From Legionella saoudiensis (GTDB lineage: Bacteria; Pseudomonadota; Gammaproteobacteria; Legionellales; Legionellaceae), in contig NZ_LN901324.1 in the NCBI RefSeq assembly GCF_001465875.1, positions 558,001-622,000 on the forward strand: a DNA stretch of 64,000 bases. Reading direction: 5' to 3'. Made by a program: the position numbers and the translations under genes. Positions 1-9,550 of the stretch are shown in pieces. How positions within the stretch are numbered: position 1 is the first letter of the stretch; each line of letters begins with the position of its first letter. The notes under the pieces were generated by a model. That model did no database searches. It saw nothing but the letters and a program-made list of their open reading frames with translations, and was not told where the DNA came from.

Positions 1-107
1 TGCAAGAGGGGGATGCTATTTTGGTTATGAGTAATCGGGGATTTAATGGTATTCATCAGCAATTAATTAACTCTATTGATGCCCGTTACTCTGGGATTTC
101 TTGCTAG
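1..107 (+). CDS. mpl: Mpl, UDP-MurNAc:tripeptide ligase, C-terminal end only
   Basis: Only the last 34 codons are present, read from base 3 to the TAG at 105-107. The tail carries GDAILVMSNRGFNGIHQ, which resembles the C-terminal end of UDP-N-acetylmuramate:L-alanyl-gamma-D-glutamyl-meso-diaminopimelate ligase (usually GDAILVMSNGGF-GIH). Mpl is a cytoplasmic Mur-ligase-family enzyme that re-attaches recycled murein tripeptide to UDP-MurNAc. The catalytic and ATP-binding parts lie outside the window, so the call rests on this short tail. Another Mur ligase is possible but less likely, because the others lack this ending. A hairpin follows the stop codon. Confidence 0.65.
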   Translation, partial: QEGDAILVMSNRGFNGIHQQLINSIDARYSGISC

Positions 108-120
108 ATATTAGTGCTGT

Positions 121-158
121 AAAGGTCATTTTATATAATTAAGAGATGACCTTTTGCA
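121..158 (+). terminator. Hairpin terminator after mpl
   Basis: AAAGGTCAT (121-129) pairs with ATGACCTTT (146-154) around a 16-base AT-rich loop and is followed by a short T stretch. It starts 13 bases after the mpl stop, so a rho-independent terminator is the simplest reading. The rest of the gap up to 379 is AT-rich, and I see no further gene in it. Confidence 0.5.
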
Positions 159-379
159 GCTCAATCCCCCATGAAAAAATGCGAATGATTCTTTTTCTGT
201 TCAACTAGTTGAATTAATAGTTGCAATATTTCAGATTGATTGTTATAAAAAAAGAGTGCCCTTAGAGATTAATGACACGCTGATATTCCTATGCTCTGAA
301 CAAGTTAGAGGATAGAATATAGCAGGCTAAGAAAAGAAGAAAATCCTTAGGAATTAGGGTATGAGCAAAAGGAGATTGT

Positions 380-1675
380 ATGACATTAGAAACTGTAGGG
401 TATGAATTTCTACGACTTAATATTCAAAATTTAAATAGAGAATATTCTAATTACTTAGCCCGTTATACAATCGAGATGACCGAAGCAGAAAAGAAAGAGG
501 CATCTGAAGTAACAAATGACCCTCTTTCGATTTTACTTGCTCGAGTGAACAGGCACGTTGTTCAATGTCAGACTGATCGAGCCAGTGGTCGAGATGTATT
601 TCCTCAATTGACCGATGAGATACGACGCTCGGTGGAAAAGAAACCGGAAGATAGAAAAAGAAATACCCTTTATTTACTAGGCGCATTAATCCATCGCTAC
701 TTAAGAATCGAAACTGAATATAAAGACTATAACGAGTCTAGATTAAATCTCTATACATGGTTTAGCAGCAAACCTCTTTGGAAGCCTACTCATAGCCGTT
801 TATATAATGCAATAGTGAGTGCATTGGGGTTGAGCGATGCCAATAAACTCGATGACTATACCATAATTAATGCCTTAGAGGTATTTAAAGAAAATATGGA
901 GATGGAAATTGAAGTTGAGGTACTCGTAAATAAAGAAAAAAAGTTAGTCAAAAAAAAGCGATATGAAACATATGAGCATTTTAATACGGCCGATCCAAAC
1001 TTTAAGACTAATCTAGAGAAAATGATTTCCGCTCATAAAGAGAGTGGCAAATTGATGGTTCGACAGTTTGGAGCTATTGATTTTCTGCAATCGTTAATGA
1101 AGAAGCTTGATCAGGAAAACCAACCCGTCGAACGAGAGATAAATGAATGGTGTGCGAGTCTGGCTAAGACCCACAAAAACTTTAATTTATTAAACAAAGA
1201 ATTAATTGAGCAGCATCTTAATCAATATTACCAATCAAAACCTGAAAAAAGGAATGAGAAAGAGCATATACAGTACTTGCTTGAGGGGATATTGAGTAAT
1301 GAGAACTTCATCGCAAATAATGATCATACTAAGTTTTTGAAAGAATTAGTTACCTCCAATACGGATCCTAGTCGCAATATTTGCTGTGGTGCATATATTT
1401 TATTGATAAAGCAAGGGAATTTAGATAAAAAACTAGTTACACAAATGACGGATGCTTTTGGTTTTAGTGGGAAACTCACAATCGAAATTCAGATAGCTTG
1501 TCTTAAGGCTTTTAAAGCTTACGCGGATGCGGTTGCAGAGTCTGAAGTGCTTGCTCAGGAAAATGAAGTAAAATTAGATTATAAATTTTTTGGTGCCTCA
1601 AAGACTATGATTAACCAGACAACGCAATTAATCGTCGAGTTAGGTGAGGAAACGGTTCATTCTTTAGTTATGTAG
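380..1675 (+). CDS. Unrecognised 431-residue protein, mostly helical
   Basis: I do not recognise a family. The start is supported by AAGGAG at 369-374, five bases before the ATG. The protein is hydrophilic and rich in charged residues, with no signal peptide or membrane segment. It reads as mostly alpha-helical, with a lysine-rich stretch near residues 185-195 (KEKKLVKKKR). It stands alone: mpl upstream ends in a hairpin, and clpB downstream is convergent across another hairpin. A large solitary soluble protein of unknown function in this kind of genome could be a Dot/Icm substrate. The C-terminus (ELGEETVHSLVM) does contain clustered glutamates, as in E-block signals, but this is weak evidence and no effector function is claimed. 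Confidence 0.75.
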   Translation: MTLETVGYEFLRLNIQNLNREYSNYLARYTIEMTEAEKKEASEVTNDPLSILLARVNRHVVQCQTDRASGRDVFPQLTDEIRRSVEKKPEDRKRNTLYLLGALIHRYLRIETEYKDYNESRLNLYTWFSSKPLWKPTHSRLYNAIVSALGLSDANKLDDYTIINALEVFKENMEMEIEVEVLVNKEKKLVKKKRYETYEHFNTADPNFKTNLEKMISAHKESGKLMVRQFGAIDFLQSLMKKLDQENQPVEREINEWCASLAKTHKNFNLLNKELIEQHLNQYYQSKPEKRNEKEHIQYLLEGILSNENFIANNDHTKFLKELVTSNTDPSRNICCGAYILLIKQGNLDKKLVTQMTDAFGFSGKLTIEIQIACLKAFKAYADAVAESEVLAQENEVKLDYKFFGASKTMINQTTQLIVELGEETVHSLVM

Positions 1676-1698
1676 CTGAAGGCTCAGGAGTTTTAAAC

Positions 1699-1734
1699 GT
1701 ACGTCATCCCAAGCATTCATAAGGGATGACGTAC
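1699..1734. terminator. Perfect hairpin between convergent genes
   Basis: GTACGTCATCCC (1699-1710) is exactly inverted at 1723-1734 around a 12-base loop. It lies between the stop of the 431-residue gene and the stop of clpB, which converge here, so it may end transcription from both sides. The GTCATCC/GGATGAC core recurs in other gaps of the window (6085, 6210, 27579, 27669), which suggests a dispersed palindromic repeat used as a terminator. Confidence 0.55.
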
Positions 1735-1741
1735 CACTAAC

Positions 1742-4318
1742 TTAAATCGTAAACTGCATCAAACCATCCTGGTAACTAACCCGTATAGTATCCCCAGACT
1801 TAAACTTCCCTGACAATATTGACTGCGCTAATGGATTTTCAAGTTGCTGTTGAATTGTACGTTTTAAAGGACGGGCCCCATACACCGGATCAAACCCAGC
1901 CTCGGCCAAATGTGCAAGAGCCTCAGCACTAACATCAAGATGCATTTCTTGTTGGCTCAAACGCTTACGTAGGTGCTCAATTTGGATGTCAGCAATTTTA
2001 GCAATCTGAGCTTTGGCTAAGGAATGGAACACCACGGTATCATCAATACGGTTGATGAATTCAGGGCGGAAATGTTGACCCACCAGCTCCATAACGGCAC
2101 TTTTTACCTCTTCATAGCTGTATTTACTACCCATTTCTTGAATGACATGAGAGCCTAAGTTTGAAGTCATAACAATGATCGTATTGCGGAAATCTACAGT
2201 ACGGCCTTGTCCATCAGTGAGACGCCCATCATCCATTACCTGCAAGAGAATATTAAATACATCAGTATGCGCTTTTTCTACCTCATCAAGCAAAATGACC
2301 GAATAAGGGCGACGTCGTACGGCCTCTGTTAAATAACCGCCTTCCTCATAGCCTACATAGCCTGGAGGGGCGCCTATTAAACGTGCGACGGAATGTTTTT
2401 CCATGAACTCAGACATATCAATACGAATCATAGCCTCTTCAGTATCAAAAAGATAAGCTGCTAAGGCTTTACATAATTCGGTTTTACCTACACCTGTTGG
2501 TCCTAAAAATAAGAAAGAACCTATAGGTCTATTCGGATCTGCTAAACCGGCACGAGAACGGCGAATGGCATTGGATACAGCATTAATCGCTTCCTCTTGT
2601 CCAATTAGGCGTTGATGTAATACTTCTTCCATTTTTAAGAGTTTTTCTCGTTCGCCCTCCATCATTTTCGAAACAGGGATTCCAGTCCACTTCGAAACCA
2701 CCTCGGCAATTTCATCTTCGGTGACTTTGTTACGGACTAATTTAGTTTCTTGCTCTTCACCCTCGGCAACCTGAGTGAGACGTTTTTCTAATTCAGGAAT
2801 ACGCCCATATTGTAACTCAGACATACGACTCAAATCGCCAGCACGCCGAGCCATTTCCATTTCTTGTTTGGCATTTTCCAGAGCTTCTTTTATTTGAGTA
2901 GCTCCTTGCATTGTTGCTTTTTCAGCTTTCCAAACTTCTTCGAGATCAGAGTAATTTTGTTCGAGCTCATCAATAGTATTTTGTAGATCATCCAACCGTT
3001 TTTTGGAGGCTTCATCATGCTCTTTTTTCAGCGCCTCACGTTCAATTTTCAATTGGATAAGGCGACGCTCTAATTTATCCATGCTTTCGGGTTTTGAATC
3101 GATTTCCATACGGATAAGACTTCCGGCCTCATCAATAAGGTCAATTGCTTTATCCGGTAGTTGTCTATCAGTAATGTAACGATGGGATAAAGTAGCTGCG
3201 CCAACAATTGCTGGGTCAGTAATTTCCACACCATGATGCACCTCGTAGCGTTCTTTTAAACCTCGCAAAATAGCGATAGTATCTTCAACAGTAGGCTCAT
3301 TAACGAGAACTTTTTGGAAGCGGCGCTCTAAGGCTGCATCTTTTTCAATATATTGGCGATATTCATCTAGGGTAGTGGCACCAATACAGTGCAACTCGCC
3401 GCGAGCTAAAGCCGGTTTTAACATATTCCCAGCATCCATAGCACCTTCGGCTTTACCTGCACCGACCATAGTATGAATTTCATCAATAAAGAGGATAATT
3501 TGGCCTTCTTGTTTTGCCAGATCATTGAGTACAGCTTTTAGGCGCTCCTCAAATTCACCACGGAATTTTGCGCCGGCAATCAATGCGCCCATGTCCAGGG
3601 AAAGTAGACGTTTATTCTTTAAGCCTTCTGGCACTTCACCATTGACGATGCGTTGAGCTAGTCCTTCCACAATGGCTGTTTTACCCACCCCAGGCTCGCC
3701 AATTAAAACGGGATTGTTTTTAGTGCGGCGTTGCAATACCTGAATGGTTCGGCGAATTTCATCATCACGTCCAATAACAGGGTCTAATTTACCTTGCTCG
3801 GCGCGCGCAGTTAAATCCAGTGTATATTTTTCTAGCGCCTGACGTTGCTCTTCCGCGTTTGGATCATTTACTGCTTCACCACCACGTAGCTCATTAATGG
3901 CATTTTCAATGGCTTTGCGCTCACCGCCAGCTTGTTTTAATAAACGAGCTAAAGCGCTGTTTTCTTCACTTATGGCAGCTAAGACGAATAACTCGCTGGA
4001 AATAAAATTATCTTTCTTTTGCTGAGCTATTTTATCCGTAAGATTCAAGAGACGGTTTAACGAGTTGGAGATATGTACATCGCCGCCAACTCCAGACACT
4101 TTAGGGAGTTTATCTAAGGCTTGCTCTAAAAGGGTTCTTAAAAGCGAAATATTTACCCCTGCTTTACTAAGCAATGGTCGGCAACTCCCGCCTTGTTGAT
4201 CCAATAATGCTTTCATCAAATGCTCAGGTTCAATGAAGTTATTATCTCCGCCTAAGGCTAAAGATTGAGCATCAGCCAAGGCCATTTGAAATTTTGAGGT
4301 CAATTTGTCCATTCGCAT
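1742..4318 (-). CDS. clpB: ClpB protein disaggregase
   Basis: Hexameric AAA+ chaperone that works with DnaK/DnaJ/GrpE to pull proteins out of aggregates in the cytoplasm. The 858 residues match the usual full length. In order: Clp N-terminal repeats (about 1-145), first AAA+ module with Walker A GEPGVGKT and Walker B ILFIDEIH, a long coiled-coil M-domain (about 400-530, rich in E/K/L), then the second AAA+ module with Walker A GPTGVGKT, Walker [10 protein letters not shown] and the C-terminal D2-small domain (GARPLKR). The M-domain separates it from ClpA and ClpC. The ATG at 4318 has AAGGTG seven bases upstream. Transcription probably comes from the sigma-32-like promoter at 4367-4394. Confidence 0.98.
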   Translation of the reverse strand: MRMDKLTSKFQMALADAQSLALGGDNNFIEPEHLMKALLDQQGGSCRPLLSKAGVNISLLRTLLEQALDKLPKVSGVGGDVHISNSLNRLLNLTDKIAQQKKDNFISSELFVLAAISEENSALARLLKQAGGERKAIENAINELRGGEAVNDPNAEEQRQALEKYTLDLTARAEQGKLDPVIGRDDEIRRTIQVLQRRTKNNPVLIGEPGVGKTAIVEGLAQRIVNGEVPEGLKNKRLLSLDMGALIAGAKFRGEFEERLKAVLNDLAKQEGQIILFIDEIHTMVGAGKAEGAMDAGNMLKPALARGELHCIGATTLDEYRQYIEKDAALERRFQKVLVNEPTVEDTIAILRGLKERYEVHHGVEITDPAIVGAATLSHRYITDRQLPDKAIDLIDEAGSLIRMEIDSKPESMDKLERRLIQLKIEREALKKEHDEASKKRLDDLQNTIDELEQNYSDLEEVWKAEKATMQGATQIKEALENAKQEMEMARRAGDLSRMSELQYGRIPELEKRLTQVAEGEEQETKLVRNKVTEDEIAEVVSKWTGIPVSKMMEGEREKLLKMEEVLHQRLIGQEEAINAVSNAIRRSRAGLADPNRPIGSFLFLGPTGVGKTELCKALAAYLFDTEEAMIRIDMSEFMEKHSVARLIGAPPGYVGYEEGGYLTEAVRRRPYSVILLDEVEKAHTDVFNILLQVMDDGRLTDGQGRTVDFRNTIIVMTSNLGSHVIQEMGSKYSYEEVKSAVMELVGQHFRPEFINRIDDTVVFHSLAKAQIAKIADIQIEHLRKRLSQQEMHLDVSAEALAHLAEAGFDPVYGARPLKRTIQQQLENPLAQSILSGKFKSGDTIRVSYQDGLMQFTI

Positions 4319-4366
4319 ATTTATTCACCTTATTATATGGGTGTTATTTCTATCTTATCTACCGTA

Positions 4367-4394
4367 AAATGAGGTTTAATTTAATTATTTCAAG
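4367..4394 (-). promoter_or_regulatory. Sigma-32-type heat-shock promoter of clpB
   Basis: Read on the minus strand: CTTGAAA (4394-4388), a 13-base spacer, then CCTCATTT (4374-4367). The RpoH consensus is CTTGAAA-N13-CCCCATTT, so one base differs. It sits about 50 bases upstream of the clpB ATG, at the right distance and orientation. RpoH control of clpB is established in E. coli; that it applies here is inferred from the sequence match. Confidence 0.75.
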
Positions 4395-4402
4395 CGATTA
4401 AT

Positions 4403-5365
4403 ATGACAACAGCAATTACTTCTAACTCTAATTCTAATCCTGATTCGCAAGCTTTGCTTAATCAAATAATTATAGACTATATAAAAGAGCAAAAACGCAA
4501 GCGCAGATGGCGCTGGTTTATGCGGGTAATCTACTTACTTATAGTTCTTTTTATTGCCTACCAATTAATGTCTAGTGGTAATGAGGAAGCTGGTTCTAAC
4601 ACAAAACCGCATGTGGGGTTAATTGATTTAAATGGCGAAATCTTTGATGCGAAACCGGCGAATGCAGATGACTTTGCCAAAGGAATGGAATCTGCTTATA
4701 AAAATTCAGGATTAAAATCATTAATCATTCGCATTAATAGCCCAGGCGGCAGCCCAGTACAGGCAGAATATATGTACAATGCCATTAAATATTATCGCCA
4801 CAAGTATCCAGACATTAAAATTTATGCCGTATGTGTTGATTTGTGTGCTTCTGCTGCTTATTACGTAGCTGCAGCTGCGGACGATATTTATGCGAGCCCT
4901 GCAAGTATGGTAGGTTCAATCGGAGTTATTTATAGTGGTTTTGGCTTTGTGGATGTTATGAATAAGGTAGGAGTTAGCCGCAGGCTGCAAACCTCAGGGG
5001 CAAATAAAGGATTTTTAGATCCATTCTCTCCAGAAACTGATGCGCAAAAACAAAAGTTACAAGTAATGCTTGATACAGTTCATGAGCAATTTATTAATCG
5101 GGTGAAAGAGGGACGAGGAAGCCGCCTGCATATTGATAACGATACCTTTTCAGGTCTTATGTGGACGGGCGAGCAAGCCTATCCTTTAGGTTTGATTGAT
5201 GGGTTTGCCAGTAGCGGTCAATTGGCTCGTGAGGTTATCAAAATTGATTCATTAATTGATTATACACATAAACAGAATATTTTTGACCGCGTCACTAAAA
5301 ACTTAGGTACAGCTATGGCTGATGAATTACCCTCAAGTTTAGGGATTAAGACAGGAATTAGGTAG
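4403..5365 (+). CDS. sppA: SppA-type signal peptide peptidase (S49 serine protease)
   Basis: Membrane-anchored S49 peptidase that degrades leftover signal peptides. The 320 residues fit the short, single-domain SppA type (as in Bacillus) rather than the duplicated E. coli form. A basic stretch (KRKRRWRW, 31-38) precedes one membrane helix (about 39-57), with the catalytic part on the outer side. The fold motif NSPGGSP is at 112-118. The likely nucleophile is Ser150 (CASAAYY) and the general base Lys202 (GANKGF), giving the Ser/Lys dyad of the family. It is divergent from clpB, with the clpB heat-shock promoter lying in the short gap. No strong ribosome binding site is visible. Confidence 0.9.
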   Translation: MTTAITSNSNSNPDSQALLNQIIIDYIKEQKRKRRWRWFMRVIYLLIVLFIAYQLMSSGNEEAGSNTKPHVGLIDLNGEIFDAKPANADDFAKGMESAYKNSGLKSLIIRINSPGGSPVQAEYMYNAIKYYRHKYPDIKIYAVCVDLCASAAYYVAAAADDIYASPASMVGSIGVIYSGFGFVDVMNKVGVSRRLQTSGANKGFLDPFSPETDAQKQKLQVMLDTVHEQFINRVKEGRGSRLHIDNDTFSGLMWTGEQAYPLGLIDGFASSGQLAREVIKIDSLIDYTHKQNIFDRVTKNLGTAMADELPSSLGIKTGIR

Positions 5366-5380
5366 CTATCATTCACGTAG

Positions 5381-5415
5381 CCCGTATTAACGCTGCGTAA
5401 TACGGGTATTTGTTC
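5381..5415 (+). terminator. Hairpin terminator after sppA
   Basis: CCCGTATTA (5381-5389) pairs with TAATACGGG (5398-5406), followed by a T-rich run (TATTTGTT). A second small hairpin, CTTTCC/GGAAAG at 5439-5456, lies closer to the convergent gene. The stem resembles the hairpin at 52876-52910. Confidence 0.6.
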
Positions 5416-5471
5416 CATGTCTTCATTTAGAGTCTTTGCTTTCCAAGTTCGGAAAGAGAAGGGCAAGATTT

Positions 5472-5948
5472 TTATTTTTCCTCTAAAGCAGTGATTTGCC
5501 ATTTCTGAGATGAACTCGTGCTTTTAGGGGCAGGTGCAACCACTATTGTTTGTTTCAGAGGAGGTTGAAATGGGCCAGATGCTGTTGCCCATTGATAGGT
5601 AATTTGGAACGTCCAGGTGTTTGCGTTTTGCTTTATTTTTTTAATTTCATAAGCAGTAATCCATGGGCTGGAAGTTCCAGAAACCCAGTAAGGCCAATTG
5701 CTCTTATATTTATTTTTTAATGTTTCAGAAAATAACATAAATTGGACTGCGCCGTTGCGAGTTTTATTTGCTTCGGCAAACAAATGCGCCACTGCTTCTG
5801 GAGTTTTGGGGGCTAAGGCTTTTTCTAACATCGCAATTCGAGCAGCATCTGCTTCGGAAGAAGAAACTTTACCGCTATTAGCATAGGCCGCAACAGAAAA
5901 TAGAATCATAAAACAACTTGGAATTACAAATGATTTTAAGGCGTTCAT
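5472..5948 (-). CDS. Small exported protein of unknown function
   Basis: A 158-residue protein with a clear Sec signal peptide: basic start, hydrophobic core FVIPSCFMILFSVAAYA and a likely signal peptidase I cut after AYA (about residue 23). The mature part has a helical segment (ARIAMLEKALAPKTPEAVAHLF), then a beta-rich part with several Trp residues (NWPYWVSGTSSPW, WTFQITYQW), and ends in a Ser/Lys-rich tail. No family is recognised. It may be a periplasmic NTF2-like or stress protein, but that is only a guess. It is convergent with sppA and alone in its transcription unit. Confidence 0.75.
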   Translation of the reverse strand: MNALKSFVIPSCFMILFSVAAYANSGKVSSSEADAARIAMLEKALAPKTPEAVAHLFAEANKTRNGAVQFMLFSETLKNKYKSNWPYWVSGTSSPWITAYEIKKIKQNANTWTFQITYQWATASGPFQPPLKQTIVVAPAPKSTSSSQKWQITALEEK

Positions 5949-6048
5949 AATAAGGTATCCTTATCTAGCAAGATGTAAACAGCCCATAATTAATCATAGT
6001 AAAATAAAGTCGCGGTAGACAAGATCGGAGCGTAGGGTAAAGCTGAAG

Positions 6049-6229
6049 CACGAATGCATTCCCGGAGATCCCTCGCAGCACTCGGGATGACGTGTCTTTG
6101 AAAAGCCTTAAGAAGGCCGTCATCCTGAGGAGTTTATGACGAAGGATCTCCTGAATAGAGCACGAATGCATTCCCGGGCACCTTCAGAAATTCCCTCGCG
6201 GTTTTGGTAGGATGACGTGTCTTTGAAAA
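6049..6229. repeat. Two direct copies of an intergenic repeat
   Basis: CACGAATGCATTCCCGG occurs at 6049-6065 and 6161-6177. GGATGACGTGTCTTTGAAAA occurs at 6085-6104 and 6210-6229. The two copies are about 112-125 bases apart and vary in between. GTCATCC at 6119-6125 makes an inverted partner to GGATGAC. The whole gap 5949-6290 is filled by this repeat and the hairpin at 6243; I see no gene in it. Confidence 0.75.
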
Positions 6230-6242
6230 AGCTTTAAGAAAG

Positions 6243-6262
6243 CCTGGTTGCGAGCAACCAGG
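6243..6262 (-). terminator. Hairpin terminator after suhB
   Basis: CCTGGTTG and CAACCAGG pair around CGAG, 28 bases past the suhB stop. On the minus strand it is followed by a T-rich stretch (CTTTCTTAAAGCTTTTT). The same CCTGGTTG stem recurs after guaA (44380-44403), and a damaged copy follows the GTPase gene near 55362, so this is one repeated hairpin family. Confidence 0.55.
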
Positions 6263-6290
6263 TTATATTAAAATTAAGAGTTTTGTACCG

Positions 6291-7079
6291 TTATCTTAAC
6301 GTAGGAGAAATTGTTTGTAATAGCGCTTTAAAAACCTTTGGTGTTCCAGCTACTACATCGCCATGCTTTAGGAAGTCTTCTCCACCTTGAATATCACCGA
6401 TTAGACCACCTGCTTCTCTAACAATTAGCGAGCCTGCTGCGATATCCCAAGGACGTAGGCCTAACTCCCAAAAGCCATCTATACGGCCGCTAGCAACATA
6501 AGCTAAATCAAGCGCTGCTGAACCCGTTCTTCTTACTCCGGCACATTTGCCAAACAGGGCTTCAAAAGCAGGTAAATAGCGTTGTCCAATAGTTGCATCA
6601 CGAGAAGGGAAACCTGTTCCTAAGAGTGAAGCACTTAATTGAGTTTGATTTGATACACGTATTCTACGATCATTTAAGCGAGCTCCACGTCCGCGACTGG
6701 CGGCAAAACATTCATGACGTAATGGATCGTAGATAACTCCATGTTCTATTCTACCTTTGATTTTTAGGGCAATAGAAACTGAGAAAAAGGGGAATCCATG
6801 TAGGTAGTTCGATGTACCATCTAAAGGATCAATAATCCAAACTGCGTCCTCATCAGCACCTTCTTGCATTCCGCTTTCTTCAGCCAGAACTCCATGATCG
6901 GGGTAGGCTTTACGGATGGTATTAATAATTGCCTGTTCCGCTTTAATGTCTACCTCGCTAAAAAAATCATTAGGCGCCTTAGAAGTTACTTTGAGATGAT
7001 CCACTTGCTCCATGTGGCGAATAATAATTTCCCCGGCTTGACGTGCCGCATTCACTGCAATATTTAAAAGTGGTTCCAT
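6291..7079 (-). CDS. suhB: SuhB, inositol-1-monophosphatase family
   Basis: Mg-dependent, Li-sensitive sugar phosphatase. In E. coli SuhB also joins the rRNA antitermination complex. The 262 residues match the family. Metal-binding motifs are present in order: EVDIKAEQ, AEESG (about 66-70), IIDPLDGTSNYLHGFPFF (about 83-100), and WDIAAGSLIVREAGG (about 211-225). It is divergent from trmJ across a 159-base gap. The suhB-trmJ neighbourhood next to isc genes is the same as in E. coli. Confidence 0.95.
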   Translation of the reverse strand: MEPLLNIAVNAARQAGEIIIRHMEQVDHLKVTSKAPNDFFSEVDIKAEQAIINTIRKAYPDHGVLAEESGMQEGADEDAVWIIDPLDGTSNYLHGFPFFSVSIALKIKGRIEHGVIYDPLRHECFAASRGRGARLNDRRIRVSNQTQLSASLLGTGFPSRDATIGQRYLPAFEALFGKCAGVRRTGSAALDLAYVASGRIDGFWELGLRPWDIAAGSLIVREAGGLIGDIQGGEDFLKHGDVVAGTPKVFKALLQTISPTLR

Positions 7080-7238
7080 GGATTTCTCTTGAATTTACAA
7101 AACCGGTGATTCTAGCATATTTTTTTTGTACAAAGGTAACTTTTTCACTTACATGTTGCCTTAATGGGATTCGGCTAGGTGCAAAAGCACTTAAATGATA
7201 TCATATACGTCTCTTTTGCATTAAGTTAAATCGTTTTT

Positions 7239-7994
7239 ATGAATTTAAGTTCAATTCGTATCATTTTAGTTGGTACATCACATCCGGGTAATATTGGCTC
7301 AACTGCTCGCGCTATGAAAACCATGGGCCTAAGCTCCCTATATCTGGTAAGTCCTAAGTCTTTTCCTGACATGAAAGCACGCGAAATGTCGGCTGGTGCT
7401 GATGATCTTTTAGAAACGGCAATCGTTACAGAAACACTGGATGAGGCTTTAGTCGGCTGTCAGCTAATTTTAGCGACTAGTGCAAGGCCACGCGGACTTT
7501 CTTTGCCTGGGTTAACTCCTGCTGAAAGCGCTGAATTGGTGAGTAAACAAGCGGATGCAACGCAAATTGCAATTGTATTTGGACGTGAGTATGCAGGCCT
7601 TACTAACGAAGAACTGCTAAAATGTCATTATCACATTCATATTCCAAGTAACCCTGAGTACAGTTCACTTAATTTATCTCAGGCGGTACAAATTGTTGCT
7701 TATGAATTGCGTATGAAACTGTTAGCGCCTAAGGCTGAGGTTGCGTTACGTGCTGATGATTATGCCACCGCTGATGAAATTGAACAGTTTTATGAGCACC
7801 TAAGGGAAGTGTTTATTGAAATTAAGTTTTTAAAGGAAGCAAATCCAAGACGCCTGATGCAACGTGTAAGACGGTTGTTTAATCGGGTGAATCTGGAGAA
7901 GATGGAAGTTAGTATTTTACGAGGTATGTTAAGCCAAATACAAAAATCACTGGAATGGGCTAGCAAACGGGGTAAAAGTGAAGACGGAAATTAA
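7239..7994 (+). CDS. trmJ: TrmJ, tRNA 2'-O-methyltransferase (position 32)
   Basis: SPOUT-class methyltransferase that uses S-adenosylmethionine to methylate the ribose of C32/U32 in tRNAs. The 251 residues match. The N-terminal half carries the family start ([25 protein letters not shown]) and the trefoil-knot AdoMet region ([15 protein letters not shown], then [16 protein letters not shown]). The C-terminal helical extension is typical of TrmJ. It overlaps the next gene, iscS, by 17 bases and probably shares its transcript. In E. coli iscR lies between trmJ and iscS; here there is no room for it. Confidence 0.95.
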   Translation: MNLSSIRIILVGTSHPGNIGSTARAMKTMGLSSLYLVSPKSFPDMKAREMSAGADDLLETAIVTETLDEALVGCQLILATSARPRGLSLPGLTPAESAELVSKQADATQIAIVFGREYAGLTNEELLKCHYHIHIPSNPEYSSLNLSQAVQIVAYELRMKLLAPKAEVALRADDYATADEIEQFYEHLREVFIEIKFLKEANPRRLMQRVRRLFNRVNLEKMEVSILRGMLSQIQKSLEWASKRGKSEDGN

Positions 7995-9150
7995 GGTTCC
8001 TATTTATCTAGATTATATGGCAACAACCCCCGTAGATCCACGGGTGGTTGAGCGCATGGTGCATTTTCTAGGTCCCGATGGGGATTTTGGTAATCCTTCT
8101 TCGGTTACGCACGATTTTGGGCGTAGGGCAGCTCAGGCAGTTGAACATGCCCGCAGTCAAATTGCTGAGGTGATTCATGCTTCTCCCCAAGAGATTATTT
8201 TTACCTCCGGAGCCACAGAGGCAGATAATTTAGCGATTATCGGTGCTGCACATTTTTATCAGAGCAAGGGTAAGCATGTAGTCACCATGAGCACTGAGCA
8301 TAAAGCAGTGCTGGATAGTTTTTATCGTTTAGAAAAGGATGGTTTTCAAGTAACTTATCTTGAGCCTCAGAGCAATGGTTTGCTGGACTTGCAGCAATTG
8401 GAGCGAGCTTTACAGCCAGATACTATTCTCGTGTCGATTATGCACGTAAATAATGAAATTGGTGTGATTCAAGATATTGCGGCGATTGGTGAATTATTAA
8501 AAGATAAGGGCATCATTTTTCATGTGGATGCTGCACAAAGTGCAGGGCGCCTTGCTATTGATATGAGCTCCCTTCCTGTCAATTTAATGTCTTTTTCAGC
8601 GCATAAATGTTATGGACCTAAAGGGGTTGGTGCATTATACGTTCGGCAGCGGCCTAGGGTTCGCTTACAGCCACAAACTTTTGGTGGTGGACATGAAAAT
8701 GGTTTGCGCTCAGGAACGCTGGCGACGCATCAAATTGCGGGTATGGGTGAAGCTTTTGCTTTAGGTGAGCGTGTACGCGAAGAAGAGCAAGCACGGCTTT
8801 TGCTTTTTCGTCAACAATTGTGGAATGGTATTAAGCATTTACCTGGAATTCAGCTAAATGGTCATGAGCAACAACGGATAGCGGGTAATTTAAATGTTAG
8901 TTTTAAAGGATTGGATGGTGATTCTTTATTACTTGCCTTGAGTGATTTGGCTGTGTCTACTACTTCGGCATGTAGTTCGGCAAGCATTCAACCATCTTAT
9001 GTGTTAAAAGCCATTGGGTTATCTGATGAGTTAGCACAGAGTTCGATTAGATTGTCTTTAGGACGTTTTACCCGAGAAGAAGAGGTAGAGCATGCAATCG
9101 CTGTGATTAATGCTCAAGTGGCCCATTTACATAACATATCCCCATTATGA
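7978..9150 (+). CDS. iscS: IscS-type cysteine desulfurase
   Basis: PLP enzyme that takes sulfur from cysteine as a persulfide for Fe-S clusters and tRNA thiolation. The 390 residues are close to E. coli IscS (404). The PLP lysine is Lys210 ([12 protein letters not shown]) and the persulfide cysteine is Cys332 (TTSACSSAS), matching Lys206 and Cys328 of E. coli. The start is a GTG inside the end of trmJ, with GGGG a few bases upstream. The ATG at codon 14 would remove the first strand ([10 protein letters not shown]), so the GTG is preferred. It overlaps the iscU-like gene by four bases. Its position suggests general Fe-S or tRNA sulfur supply. Confidence 0.93.
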   Translation: MKTEIKVPIYLDYMATTPVDPRVVERMVHFLGPDGDFGNPSSVTHDFGRRAAQAVEHARSQIAEVIHASPQEIIFTSGATEADNLAIIGAAHFYQSKGKHVVTMSTEHKAVLDSFYRLEKDGFQVTYLEPQSNGLLDLQQLERALQPDTILVSIMHVNNEIGVIQDIAAIGELLKDKGIIFHVDAAQSAGRLAIDMSSLPVNLMSFSAHKCYGPKGVGALYVRQRPRVRLQPQTFGGGHENGLRSGTLATHQIAGMGEAFALGERVREEEQARLLLFRQQLWNGIKHLPGIQLNGHEQQRIAGNLNVSFKGLDGDSLLLALSDLAVSTTSACSSASIQPSYVLKAIGLSDELAQSSIRLSLGRFTREEEVEHAIAVINAQVAHLHNISPL

Positions 9151-9539
9151 TGTATAATAAAACAGTACTTGATTATTTTTTTTCACCTGAGCATGTTGGT
9201 ACTATAGATTTAAATGATCATTCAGTTGTTGTTAAAAACAATCAAAAGAAGCAAGGAACTATTGAGCTCTATATGCAATGTGGGTCGGAAAGGATAATTC
9301 AACATATTTGTTTTAAAACGAATGGAAATCCTTACCTTATTGCTGGTTTAGAGTGGCTATGTCGTCAGGTAGAGGGTAAGCTAATTGATGAATTACCGCC
9401 AATTGACTATCAGTTATTGGTAAATGAGCTGGATTTACCTGTAGCTCAGTACCCCTTGGCTTTACGAATTTTTAGTATTTTTAAAGAGACTTTAATTTTG
9501 ATGAATAACAAGTTGCTTCAAAGTAAGCAGCATACCTAG
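9147..9539 (+). CDS. IscU-like protein lacking all cluster ligands
   Basis: The 130 residues align along their full length with the Fe-S scaffold Isc[17 protein letters not shown] matches the IscU start and [14 protein letters not shown] matches the ARFKTYGCGSAIA region. Yet every ligand is gone: the Cys37 position is Gln36, the Asp39 position is Thr, the Cys63 position is Asn61, and the His105-Cys106 pair is Pro-Leu. The three cysteines it has (45, 55, 72) fall elsewhere. It should not hold a cluster as IscU does. The frame is intact and coupled by overlap to iscS and 11 bases from iscA, so it is probably made. It may bind IscS as a regulator or adaptor; that is inference. Confidence 0.85.
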   Translation: MMYNKTVLDYFFSPEHVGTIDLNDHSVVVKNNQKKQGTIELYMQCGSERIIQHICFKTNGNPYLIAGLEWLCRQVEGKLIDELPPIDYQLLVNELDLPVAQYPLALRIFSIFKETLILMNNKLLQSKQHT

Positions 9540-9550
9540 AGGTATATATA

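Noticed and set aside
5965..6171. 68-codon minus-strand frame
   Set aside because: It is made of the duplicated intergenic repeat upstream of the exported-protein gene and has no protein features.
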